Assembly (NCBI GenBank): GCA_950097015.1
Contig: CATNEN010000007.1
Location: forward strand, 8,495,001 to 8,559,000
From: Macrostomum hystrix
Taxonomy: Eukaryota; Platyhelminthes; Macrostomidae
DNA length: 64,000 nucleotides
Reading direction: 5' to 3'
This document shows, piece after piece, positions 11,901-22,515 of this stretch. The stretch's first letter is position 1. Each line of letters opens with the position of its first letter. Made by a program: the position numbers and the translations under genes. The notes beneath the pieces were generated by a model that had not been told where the DNA came from, made no database searches, and saw nothing but the letters and a program-made list of their open reading frames with translations.

Positions 11901-14900
11901 ATCCCAGTGACATCCCAGTGACATCCCAGTGACATCCCAGTGACATCCCAGTGACATCCCAGTGAGATCCCAGTGACATCCCAGTGACATCCCAGTGACA
12001 TCCCAGTGACATCCCAGTGTGTTCTAGTAGCATTGCAGCGCCCATCACAAATTGCTTTCAAACGCTGCCTTCCCTCCAGCACCTGATTGCATACGCGGCA
12101 GCCCACGCCCTGGTTGCGCTCAGCATCGACAGAGTCGACGCCATATCCAATCCGCTGCGAACCTCGACGTCCAAGAGAGGTGAGGAGCAAGGGCTCATTG
12201 TGGCCATGCTTTATATCGGGAAAGCTTCCTAGATCCTACAGTAAATCCTAGAGTGGAGCGTGCTCAGAAATTGTGAGAGTTTTCAAGAACGCCTCTCTTT
12301 AGCGTCAGTTAGATCAGCAGTCTGAAATGCAAAAATGCGACTCAGATTTTTCAATAATTTAATAAAAGTACAATGGCAGAGATAGAAATTCCACGAGTTG
12401 CGCCCCATGAATAGACAGAGGCACAGCCGCAGCGATTATTCGGCGCCCCATGAATAGACAGAGGCACAGCCGCAGCGATTATTCGGCGCCCCATGAATAG
12501 ACAGAGGCACAGCCGCAGCGATTATTCGGCGCCCCATGAATAGACAGAGGCACAGCCGCAGCGATTATTCGGCGCCCCATGAATAGACAGAGGCACAGCC
12601 GCAGCGATTATTCGGCGCCCCATGAATAGACAGAGGCACAGCCGCAGCGATTATTCGGCGCCCCATGAATAGACAGAGGCACAGCCGCAGCGATTATTCG
12701 GCGCCCCATGAATAGACAGAGGCACAGCCGCAGCGATTATTCGGCGCCCCATGAATAGACAGAGGCACAGCCGCAGCGATTATTCGGCGCATCCAGAGGC
12801 CGCGTACAACTGTTCAGTCCATGGACTGAGGCCGCAACATCCAAATTAAAGTGTCTTGCTCAAGGACAAAAATAATTCTCCTGGACTGAGTCAAACACCA
12901 GACCTTACAAGGCTACAGCCTACCCCGGAGCACTGAGCACAAAGAGTATAATGAGTGGCAGCTTGGTGAGGCCTAGTGTCTGGCATTCGAGCTAAATCAT
13001 TTTCAGTCGCGCGCCACAAATTTTCTGAAACAATGGTTTCCGATGCACTTTTAGACTTTTTAAAACAATAAACAATGAAAACAATATTGCGCTTTTTAAA
13101 TGCTGCACGGACTGAATGCACTGAGCACTGAGCACTGAGCATTTCATTGTCTGCTGTGTGAGCCCGGCTGCTTTGACTGCAGCTCCATCTATGGCGACAG
13201 TCGGGCTGCTGTCTGCAAGTCATGCCCGACTGCCAGCCTGTGCAAGGCAGAGCAGCTCTCAATAGAGGGAAGCAGGAAGCCGGTGGCCGTCCTTATTTTG
13301 GTTTTGAATTCGATTGCAGAGCATCAAATTTGTTGAAAGCATTCAAAATAATAATTATTATTGTAGGAGGGATATGTAGGCAAACGCGCATCATCTGGTG
13401 ACAGTAGCTCGTAGACCCACAGCCGTAGGCAATGGCACATCATTTGGTTGACAGTAGCTCGTAGACCCACAGCCGTAGGCAATGGCACATCATTTGGTTG
13501 ACAGTAGCTCGTAGACCCACAGCTGTAGGCAATGGCACATCATCTGGTGACAGTAGCTCGTAGACCCGCAGCCGTAGGCAATGGCACATCATCTGGTGAC
13601 AGTAGCTCGTAGACCCACAGCTGTAGGCAATGGCACATCATCTGGTGACAGTAGCTCGTAGACCCGCTGCCGTAGGCAATGGCACATCATCTGGTGACAG
13701 TAGCTCGTAGACCCACAGCTGTAGGCAATGGCACATCATCTGGTGACAGTAGCTCGTAGACCCACAGCTGTAGGCAATGGCACATCATCTGGTTGACAGT
13801 AGCTCGTAGACCCGCAGCCATAGGCAATGGCACATCATCTGGTGACAGTAGCTCGTAGACCCGCAGCCATAGGCAATGGCACATCATCTGGTGACAGTAG
13901 CTCGTAGACCCGCAGCCATAGGCAATGGCACATCATCTGGTGACAGTAGCTCGTAGACCCACAGCCATAGTCAATGGCACATCATCTGGTGACAGTAGCT
14001 CGTAGACCCACAGCTGTAGGCAATGGCACATCATCTGGTGACAGTAGCTCGTAGACCCGCAGCCGTAGGCAATGGCACATCATCTGGTGACAGTAGCTCG
14101 TAGATCCACAGCCGTAAACAATGGCACATCATTTGGTTGACAGTAGCTCGTAGACCCACAGCTGTAGGCAATGGCACATCATTTGGTTGACAGTAGCTCG
14201 TAGACCCACAGCCGTAGGCAATGGCACATCATTTGGTTGACAGTAGCTCGTAGATCCACAGCCGTAGGCAATGGCACATCATTTGGTTGACAGTAGCTCG
14301 TAGACCCACAGCTGTAGGCAATGGCACATCATTTGGTTGACAGTAGCTCGTAGACCCACAGCTGTAGGCAATGGCACATCATCTGGTGACAGTAGCTCGT
14401 AGACCCACAGCTGTAGGCAATGGCACATCATTTGGTTGACAGTAGCTCGTAGACCCACAGCTGTAGGCAATGGCACATCATCTGGTTGACAGTAGCTCGT
14501 AGACCCACAGCTGTAGGCAATGGCACATCATTTGGTTGACAGTAGCTCGTAGATCCACAGCCGTAGGCAATGGCACATCATCTGGTGAGTGTAGCTCGTA
14601 GCCCGCAGCCAGCGAGTTGCAATCCTGGCCGTTTCGCTGACTCTTGAGCACACACTCACAGAGGTGTCTTCATCTGCCCTCAAATTTTTCATCGTCAGGT
14701 AGAGTACAATTTCACTGTACTCTTGAGGTTGACCCTAATGGCATAAATTTTACGTCAGTCCCAAAGTAAGTCAAATAAATGTTGCCTACCCGCGGAGTCC
14801 AGCTCACGGATTTCAGTGTCAGCGGCAAACACGTTCGACTGCTCTGCCACTCACCCCCTGTTAAAATAATTTATACATTTGATTATTTCGAAAGTTTTAA

Positions 14901-17454
14901 AAGCGACATGAAAAACAAATCGAGGTCCTAATCTCACCGATGACGCAGTATTTTGCCGCAAAACATCAGGCACGCAGCCGCACTAATGTGTACATCTGTT
15001 CTGCCTTCTCAACGTTAGTCGCTGAATGTGCTCACCCACTGTGGGTTGGGTATTGGTCCTCCTCGTGTGTGTGTACGAGCCTCGTACATGAGCCTGACCA
15101 TTCAAACCTTCTCTACACTGCTGCAGGTACCACGATTGACTAATCGCGCGGATACGAACTCAGGACCCTTAGTGCCAGTTAATCGCCTACCTCCTTCTCT
15201 TACCCTTCTACCCCTTTGTCTCCTCCCCTTCTACCCTTTTCCTTTCCTATCCTCTTCAATTCAGGCTTCCAGACGGGCTGCATCATAGCCGGCAGCTGGG
15301 TGCTGAGCGGCCTGTACAGCTGGCCCATCCTGCTGTGGACGCACGTGAGAGAGCACCCCAGGTTCGGCCGGCAGTGCATGATCATCTACGGACTGGGCCG
15401 CAATGTCACGCGGCGCGAGACCCAGGCGTTCTGGCAGGTGAGGCCTGAAGTAGGACAAGCGACAGCAGAAAATACCACAGGAACAGCGGGAAATGTATTT
15501 AGCATTGTGGCTGTGCTCACAGCTCAGCTGAACGTCGCTTAACCACCCTCAGGTGTACGTCACGGCCAACATGGCGACCATTTTCGTCGTACCCGTCATC
15601 ATTGTTGCCATCTGCCACATCATCTTGATTGTGATCATCTGCCGCTCGAGCCGAGGCTCCCACCTGCCCTTGTCGAGCAGCCACCGCAGAGGCAAGCAGG
15701 AGCAGCAGCAGCAGCAGCCAAAGCATAAGCACAAGCCGCAGCAGCACACTGCATCGAGCACAGTGACTCGAGCCAAGATCAAAACCGTTAAAGTTACCTG
15801 CACCATTGTTTCAGGTGAGCTTTTCTCATTCTCCAGATGGGATGCGGAAATGGGACAAGCACAGAAAGCAAAGACGGATACGCCAGTAGGATTGACTCGT
15901 TGGTTATCGTGAAGGATGAATAGTGAAATAAATATTTCACTATTGAGGGGCCTTCTGACAATGACAGTAAGCAAACAGCCGTGCGCGCGGATGAGCTGGC
16001 CTGGGAGCAAGGCAAACATGTGATCCAGGCCAGGCCTCTTAATCATTCCAATCACCTGGCCAGAGCAGTGCGACAAAAATCTGCTTTTAGTCACTGGAGC
16101 TCAAATGAAGGGGATTCGTTTTAGGATTAGAAACGCTTACCAGATTGGGAGGACTCCGCGACGAGATGCGGCAGCATGGACTGACCTGGGAAACACTGGC
16201 GCTTGGCAAATAGCAAAGCAGTGGAAGACGGATTGTAAAGAATCGAGAAGGATTGCGTAGGACCGATATGAACATTGTTGAGTGGATTTGGGTTGGACAG
16301 TGCTGATTGGACACCGCTGATTGGGCAAGGATTGGGGAGCGCTGATTGGACAAGGTTCGGACAGCGCTGATTGGACAAGGGTTGAACATTGATTAATGTA
16401 CAACGGTTGGTGGGACCAAGATGAACATTGTTGAGTGGACTTGGATTAGACAGGGTGGAGTGTCTGTCTGCATACTTATCCATATGCCTGTTCGCTCAAG
16501 AGTCAGCGAAGTGGACAGAATTACCTCCTCACTGGCTGCGGCTCTAGTGTCACCAAATGATGTGCCAGAGCCCACAACCCTCCTGGAAATAAAAATATTA
16601 CGAGTATTTAAGGGTTGGACAGCGCTGATTTGACAAGGGTTGGGCAGTGTTGAGTAGACAGTATTCAGTTGCTAGTGATTGGACAGGGCCGCATAGAAAT
16701 TAAAATCTGGTCAGGTAGGTCTGGTCAAGAACGCAGAAGATATTGGCAACAGCAATAATGAGCTGCTCATCGTGATACCTGCCCGCAGTGTTCATCCTGT
16801 GCTGGCTGCCCTACACAATCGGGAACTTCCTGGACGTCTACAAGACTGCGTCGTGGTCGAACGGCGCTCGGGCCTTCATCCAGGTGATGTTTGTTAAATT
16901 TCATGCCAATAATTGCAGCGTCAGTAACAGAGGTGCTAACCCACCTGGCACATTGCAGACCCTGGGAACACTGAACTCAGCAGCGAACCCAATCATATTT
17001 CTAGTATTCAACTACAAGTGAGTCAAATGCGGCCTCTGTAAGGACAAAGGTTTAACAGGATTTTTAACGCTATTTGAGTTTAGAGGGACAAAGGTGACCC
17101 CGCTGTGATTCCAGCCAGTGCTGCCGCCGTCAGCGGGGCCCCAACGGGGACCGAGGCGATCCGCAGTCGCGCAGCGGTCAGCGCTACCATCGGGTTATAC
17201 TTCGCCTGGAGCCGATGGCGAACGGCCGGGAGGCTCGAGGCCGCACCCGTGGAGGCGGTGGAGTAGCGGCCGGCGCCGGTGGCGGTCCCGGTGGAGGCGG
17301 CTGTGTCGGCGCGAGCACCATTGCCAACGGTCGGCGACGCCTGACGCCGCAGCCGCAGCGCGCCGGTGAACTATTGGACGACGCGGCCCGCTCCAGCTTT
17401 GGTAGCATCACCAGTCAAGTGCAGCTGGCTGGCACCTTTGACCAAGGACGATGA
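5999..17454 (+). CDS. Class A neuropeptide-type GPCR (NPSR/CCAP/vasopressin-receptor-like), 9 exons, 476 aa
   Basis: Exons: 5999-6079, 8966-9182, 11614-11717, 12080-12179, 15265-15437, 15553-15814, 16789-16883, 16959-17017, 17115-17454. All junctions are GT-AG and all phases agree, giving 477 codons with the stop. It is a plasma-membrane receptor. Seen: an N-terminus with one NAS glycosylation site; TM1 at 59-82 (GN); TM2 with D100; the Cys127-Cys205 pair expected to bridge TM3 and loop 2; DRV at 151-153 in place of DRY; TM5 from 226; a Gln/His-rich third loop; RAKIKTVK then CWLPY (317-321) in TM6; NSAANPIIF in TM7 (NPxxF for NPxxY); CysCys after TM7, probably palmitoylated; and a Gly-rich tail. 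AKIKTVK and CWLPY recall NPSR and CCAP receptors. The ligand is unknown. Exon 1 rests on an ATG, a GTGAGT donor and phase only. Exon 2 has no ATG and an in-frame stop just before it, so an upstream exon is required. Confidence 0.88.
6098..6944 (+). repeat. 38-bp minisatellite in GPCR intron 1
   Basis: About 22 copies of a unit built on ctcattgtctgtgccatacc plus gagtagtgttgcaacaag. Variants (cgag/ctag, gtagca/ttgcag/ttttaa) recur in blocks, so units were copied as groups. The first unit starts 18 nt inside the exon 1 splice donor. Confidence 0.95.
6945..8965. other. Rest of GPCR intron 1
   Basis: There is a pyrimidine- and GC-richer stretch at about 7340-7930 and AT-richer DNA after it. No exon, RNA gene or repeat family is recognisable to me. 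Confidence 0.4.
9411..9740 (+). repeat. 31-bp minisatellite in GPCR intron 2
   Basis: About 10.6 copies of agcaggccaagctgtcacag followed by gcacggatgct. I see no differences between the complete units, which suggests recent expansion. Confidence 0.97.
9741..11613. other. Rest of GPCR intron 2, with a SINE B fragment
   Basis: Mostly AT-rich unique DNA. At about 10668-10720 the motif gtgttcagtccgtggactgg plus ggaggccgcc matches the core of SINE family B (full copy at 41939-42273), so a short decayed fragment lies here. Nothing else is recognisable. Confidence 0.5.
11829..12020 (+). repeat. 11-bp minisatellite (gacatcccagt) in GPCR intron 3
   Basis: About 17 units, with a few longer variants (gtgtctagtgacatcccagt) at the left end. 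It fills more than half of a 362-bp intron. Confidence 0.93.
12401..12915 (-). repeat. SINE family B copy carrying an internal 43-bp minisatellite
   Basis: 12401-12789 is nine near-identical 43-bp units that include cacagccgcagcgattattc and ggcgcc. The right side continues straight into SINE B sequence (ggcgcatccagaggccgcg, then ttcagtccatggactg, then agtgtcttgctcaaggac). The full SINE at 41939-42273 reads gacagcacagccgcagctaa then tgcgcggcgcatctgaag at the same place. The unit is therefore a derivative of the SINE core plus a short extra piece (cccatgaatagacagagg). It lies in GPCR intron 4. Confidence 0.8.
13366..14868 (-). repeat. SINE family A copy with an internal 49/50-bp minisatellite
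   Basis: At the left, (ATT)n then gtaggaggg matches the 3' end of family A copies at 47434 and 53619. Then 13389-14600 is about 25 units of 49 or 50 bp (gacagtagctcgtagaccca plus cagccgtaggcaatggcaca plus tcatctggt). From 14600 the normal SINE resumes (gcagccagcgag, gtttcgctgactcttgagca, catcgtcagg) and ends in the tRNA-like head (gactgctctgccactcaccc). The unit equals the SINE segment ggcacatcatttggtgacac plus tagacccgcag. It lies in GPCR intron 4. Confidence 0.85.
16259..16455 (+). repeat. Degenerate minisatellite in GPCR intron 6
   Basis: Irregular repeats of gctgattggacaaggttcgg and gaacattgttgagtgga, with a further fragment at about 16610-16690. The units are diverged and the period is not constant, so this looks older than the other arrays. 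Confidence 0.7.
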
Positions 17455-17699
17455 GGCGACTGCCGTGATAATGGCCCTCTCAACTCAGCGCTTTGCTAAT
17501 TTTTTGAAATTTTTATTTCAAACAATTTTTTATGGTTGTCCCGCTGTCTGTGTGATGAAAATATCCAGCACTGTAAGAGCACAGTCTCATTCCCTGAGAA
17601 TTCCAAACTTATTTAAATTGGACCAGAACAGTTAATATCGATGGAACTCTGAAGGCTCACAAAAAATGGACAATAGGCCAAGGAACAATGAAGATTCGT

Positions 17700-18027
17700 C
17701 AGGTAACACCACGTCTGCCGTAACAACGGCACATCATTTGGTGACAGTGGACCAACAGCCAGCGAGAGCCGATTCTGCCCGTTTCGCTGATTCCTAAACA
17801 CACACGCAAACTGGTGTGTACATCTGCCCAGACTTTCTCATCGTCAGGCAGTGTACACTCTCACTGAGCCTTGGAAGATGGCCCTCAAGAGCGTCAATTG
17901 CGCGACAAGCCCTCAAGCCTTCTCTCCACGGCTGCGCCCAAAATGAATCCGATACCGCCGCGGAATCGAGCTCAGGGACCTTGGTGCGATAGGCAAACGT
18001 GTTAGACCAACTCTGCTTTTCACCCCG
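17700..18027 (-). repeat. SINE family A, copy 3, downstream of the GPCR stop codon
   Basis: A nearly complete copy on the minus strand: box B-like region at 17961-17972, box A-like region at about 18007-18017, and the same middle (gtgtacatctgcccagactt, tcatcgtcagg) as other copies. It begins 245 nt after the receptor stop. An AATAAA near 18210 lies beyond it, so the SINE may be in the receptor 3' UTR. Confidence 0.75.
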
Positions 18028-19758
18028 GAATCTTCTTCTTACTGAAAGACTGCTTTATCGAGCATATTAATTTCATTCCGAACCGTCTCTGTCAATTTAA
18101 TGAATTTTGCGTAGATTTCGCCTCTGATGGCTGTAAGCAAGCAAGCTGATTGCAATCTTACGTATCTCAGAGCAGCAATATCACTGCTGTTTTTTGTTAT
18201 TTCTCGTAAATAAAATTAGAATTGAACAGAACACATAACTCGCTGCAAGGCATGATTGTCCTGGTTAGAAAGCTGCGGTTTAGAAAGCAATCCCCTTTAG
18301 TACTCCAACAGCCCACTGGCCGCAGCTGAGCCTAGACTAAAAAGCTCCGCCATCTCACAGTTTGAGCACATCCGCAGCAGTTTTATGAGCTCGGGCTTGT
18401 GATAAGATTTACTTCCCCGAGGCTGCTTAACGGTCGTACATCAAAGCCGAGGCGCCTGGACCCCGCAGTTCTGCATTGCAAAACAGCCTCCCAGTGTCAG
18501 CCGCGTTTATCACTCTCTCCAGAGTCGCCCCAAAGTCGCAGGACGCGCAGACGATACATCACGCTTAGTGGGGCCTGTTGAAAACTTTGAGAGTACGGCG
18601 TGAGACTCTGGGGGCAAGCAGCGGGCCTCGAGTTCTATGACTTAGACTCAAGTCTGTGAATAATCAAAATCTGTGTAGATTTCACAGTATATGGGAATCA
18701 GGCAAGTCCTCCCTTCCCCTCGATAATGACTGTTCACACCACGGATTTTCGGTATTTTAATGACCAAAGTACATTTGGGCTGTGTTTAGCACATGCCATA
18801 CACGCGCATCACACACTCATTTGGGTCGCAGCGGATGCATTTGTGATGCAACGCAGCGACCTTCTAGAAGCTATAGTGGCCCTGGCTGCTGCTTAGGCTT
18901 GACGGTAGCAAGACTTGGACTATTCAAAACCAAACCAACTAGCTTGATTACTGGCTTCAGTTGCTGAGCCGAAAAACACCGGCTGCCTCACAGCTGAAGT
19001 TCGTTCGAGTAATGGGGAGCAGGAGGCAATCGCCAGTTCTAAAGAGTGCTTTGAAGTGCGTATCGAACTGATCAAGAATCTGCATTCATGACCAGGCCAT
19101 TTTGTGCACAATGTCAGGTAGCAGCAGGTGCAAACATTAATTAGTGCATCTAGCTGGCCATGCATTCTGCCTGATTGCTATAGCCGCTCTCAGACCCCGC
19201 CGGCGGTTTGACAATGAGATAAAGAGCAGCCGGGGGACCATTGCGCGAAGCCTTCAAGATAGGATTCACATTGCAGACTACTTGCCAGTAGGCATGCTGC
19301 GGTGAGCTGCGGTGGCTATTGATCAGCGGTAAAAGCTGGTGCTGACTTCTGTTAGGATGTTTAGCTGGGCTGAAAGACGAACCCTAAGCTTTTATTACGA
19401 GATGATTTCCAAATGTCGCGCCGCAAGCTGGTTTGCTTACCCAGTTGCCATCACTGAAGAACTGAATCCAAGGCACAGACAACAGACGTGTCCAAAGCCA
19501 AGCAAGCTTCCTTCCGCTCAGCCTCGCAGGCAAGCCCAGCGAGGAATAACAGAGACTCCATCGCAGATCCGGCTTGCATTGTCTGCAGCTTTTTACGGTT
19601 GCCTCGCTATTGCCCGACTACCAGGTGAAAAAACACACTGCTAACATTCAGAGTCTTCAACACAGACGCGCTTCAGTATGAGCGTGTGGGCTCTGACACT
19701 AGAAGTCTAAAGCCGGACAAAAAACGTTAGAGTAGGACAAAAGAGTTTTTAATCAATA
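18028..19758. other. Intergenic stretch between GPCR and transposon
   Basis: I read both strands and found no exon with matching splice sites, no RNA gene and no repeat family. Short open frames here have no recognisable motif. Confidence 0.4.
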
Positions 19759-21688
19759 CACCTTTTCCGTTCAATTTCAACAAAACTCGCATTCAATTTC
19801 GGCAAGCCGGCAATCCAATTCGTCAGTTTATATTTTGTCTGACGAATCAACATTCAAATTCAGCAAACGCATATTCAGATTCAACAAGCAACATTACAAT
19901 TTCGGTAACTGGCATACGATTTCATACCGTCGCAAAAGCTATTGTCCTGTCTATGGTAAAAGGGGGTTGTAGCGTGTAGAACTCTCATTCGATTTCGGCA
20001 TCTTGCATTCAATTTCAACCACAGATATCCCAATCACATCCAAGACCATACAAGAGAAAGCCCACAGAAGCCAACTTTCTGACACGTATGCTTTCTACAC
20101 GACCCTCTCAAAGAGACAATAGAGCAACGGCTATGATCGACGAGGAAATCTTCGAAGAAGAGGGCGATGAAGAAGAGGAAGAAGAAGAGGAAGCCCGAGG
20201 GCCATGCGGAAGAGTGTCCAACGGAGATAGAGCCCGCCTTCTTGATGCCCATGAGAGCGGGCAAGACTATGTCAGTCTTGCAAGACTCATGAATATCAAT
20301 AGATCGACTGCATATTCCATCGTACGATCAGGTCGTCGCGAACGGCGACCCAAGGGCGGAAGGACGCACGCAAAGTTTGACGAGCAGATGTTGCAACAGG
20401 ACGATAATCCTGTTCTTACCCTCGTCGAGATGAAAGACCGTTTGCGTGCCCGGTTCCCAGACAAGCCGAATGTCTCGGTGACAACACTAAGCCGACAACT
20501 GGATAGTCTCGCATACACCGTCAAGCTTGTTCGTGACGTACCGGCGGAAAGGAATTCCCCGGCAGTCTTGGCTGAGCGAGTTGCCTATTGCAACTGGTGG
20601 TGCTCTGTCGAAGTTGTGAATGCTCCCAAAGTGTTCATCGACGAGTTCGGCTTCGATCGCTGGATGCGACGTTAGCAAGGAAGAGCGCTTCGAGGTCAGA
20701 GAGCGTACCGAACAGTTGCTGGCCAGAAGGGCAATCGCATCACGATCTGCCTTGCCGTTTCACCACAGATTGGCGTGATTCACTATCAGTCATACGATCG
20801 CGGGATGACAAAGGAGAGGTTGGCTGAATTCCTGCAAATAGTGATAGGCAATGCTCAAATGGCTTGGCCGCACCAAAGGGCGTACATGATTTTTGACAAC
20901 GTCAGCAGCCACAACAACGATGAACTGCAAGAGGCCATTGGAGGCGCAGAATTTCGTCGATTGCCGCGATACAGCCCCTTCCTGACACCTGTCGAAAGCG
21001 CAATCTCCGGGTGGAAGGCTACCATCAAGAGGGAACTGAGTGGAAACCACGACGTTTTTATCAATCCATCTGCTGAGGCGCGTGCTGGACGTTCGTTTGC
21101 AGCTTATCGCAAGGACGAACTGCAGCGCTTCGCCGACATGACGTTGAACCAGAGCATCTCGCAAGACAAGTGTATGCAGTGGTACAACCACCGCTTCAGC
21201 TTTGTACCCATGTGTCTGGCCAGGATGGAGAACAATGGCGATTAACTGACAAGAAGCAAGCATCTGTCGGAGAACATGCGGTTTGACTGTCGCGTACATT
21301 TCAATTACATTTGGTCAAACAAAAGATTGTGTTCGTTTTCGTTGTGTGCGTGTTCGTTCCGCTCCGTTCTATTTGATGTGTTTTGTGTTTTACCTGATAT
21401 ATACATGTTGAAATTGAATGCAAAATGCCGAAATCGAATTAGAGTTCAACACGTTACAACCCCCTTTTACCATAGACAGGACAATAGTTTTTGCGACGGT
21501 ATGAAATTAAATGCCAGTTGCCGAAATTGGAATGTTGCTTGTTGAATTTGAATGTGCGTTTGCTGAATTTGAATGTTGATTCGTCAACATTCGTCAACTC
21601 GTCAACAAGCTAAATATAAACTGACAAATTAGATTGCCAGCTTGCCGAAATTGAATGCGAGTTTTGTTGAAATTGAACGGAAAATGTG
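19759..21688 (+). mobile_element. Tc1/IS630-type DNA transposon with long terminal inverted repeats
   Basis: The left arm, 19759 to about 20022, reappears inverted at about 21408-21688 (for example ccgttcaatttcaacaaaac against gttttgttgaaattgaacgg, and ctatggtaaaagggggttgt inverted on the right). Arms of about 265-280 bp are long for this superfamily. They contain many short copies of ttcaatttc/gaaattgaa, which may be transposase sites. A TA lies just left of the left arm (19757-19758). The matching right base pair reads TT, so the target duplication is not clean. Between the arms lies one transposase frame. Confidence 0.85.
20088..21245 (+). pseudogene. Tc1/IS630-type transposase with one nonsense codon
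   Basis: A single frame of 385 codons is broken only by TAG at 20673-20675 (codon 196). N-terminal part: an acidic run, then a helix-turn-helix region (YVSLARLMNINRSTAYSIV). Catalytic part: Asp185 in VFIDEFGFD, Asp270 in MIFDNVSSHN and Glu303 in YSPFLTPVES. That leaves 32 residues between the second Asp and the Glu, whereas Tc1 and IS630 enzymes commonly have about 34. The sequence after the stop (QGRALRGQRAY) continues the family without a gap, so the stop is a point lesion. The protein would cut and join transposon ends in the nucleus; this copy cannot make it whole without readthrough. Confidence 0.85.
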
Positions 21689-22083
21689 TTGTCTTTTCGC
21701 TCAGTGGTCGAACTTTTGTACTCAATTGAAGAACCGATGCCCAAGTCCTTTCAGTGGTTAGAAACTTGTCTATGGTAATTCCATGTTTTTTAACATAGCA
21801 CAGCAATGTAAAACATTCACTGGAAGTTCGAGGTCTCCGGCCGAAGGGAACGAAGAAAGTTGACGAGCGATGTTAACGCTGGCGACTGCCTACTGCACGT
21901 TGGCTTCCTGATCAAGACTATAACCGCAGCACGCTGACAGGTCTTTCTCGATCTCGCTACAAGGCCCCCTAGTCCCCATTTTAAACCCTACGGAGCCAGC
22001 CATTAGCTGTGTTAAGACCAGCATCGATTCAACAACTGGGCGATCTGCTGACTGCGCAGTCAGCACAGCCGCCAGTCGACATA

Positions 22084-22515
22084 CGAGGGTCAGTCAAAAA
22101 GTAATGATAATATTATTGTCACGAGCTTCAAGCTTCACGAGCTTGACGAGCGTGGCATCTTCCACGGATTCTCGGCCTTCCTTAAAGGCTTGAATCCAGC
22201 GGTAAAGCGTCGGATCAGATGGCGCAGTATCACCATAGACCTTCTTGAAGGCCTCGATAATGTCGGCTGGCTTCCAGCCAAGTTTCACTAGAAACTTTGC
22301 ATTGATGCGAGCTTCGATTTTTGAATTTTCCATGGCTGAAGGGGGTATACTGTGTTTAGAGCTTCACCAAGCAGACATATATCATTCTAGAGTGACCAAA
22401 ATTCTATTAAATAAAGAGGAAAAGACTATTTTTCAAATGAAACCAGTTTCACTTCGATGCACCATATATTTTAGGAATTACAACAGTATTATCATTACTT
22501 TTTGACTGACCCTCG
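22084..22515 (-). mobile_element. Internally deleted mariner element
   Basis: Perfect inverted ends of about 30 bp (CGAGGGTCAGTCAAAAAGTA...) lie at 22084 and 22515, flanked by TA on both sides, as mariner insertions are. The element is only about 432 bp, against roughly 1.3 kb for a full mariner. It would need transposase from elsewhere to move. Confidence 0.92.
22094..22333 (-). pseudogene. Mariner transposase N-terminus (truncated)
   Basis: From an ATG at 22333 the frame encodes the first helix-turn-helix region of mariner transposase (KIEARINAKFLVKLGW, then YGDTAPSDPTLYRWIQAF and KEGRESVEDA). It then leaves family sequence at the deletion joint near 22150. Direct repeats (gcttcacgagcttgacgagc) sit at the joint. 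All DDD catalytic residues are absent. Confidence 0.85.

Noticed and set aside
13387..14600. CRISPR-like array
   Set aside because: The repeats are contiguous with no unique spacers, in a eukaryotic intron. This is a minisatellite.
20673..20675. Stop-codon reassignment suggested by clean frames broken by single stops
   Set aside because: Stops in the various decayed elements are TAG, TAA and TGA, and all host genes here end at standard stops. Point decay explains them.
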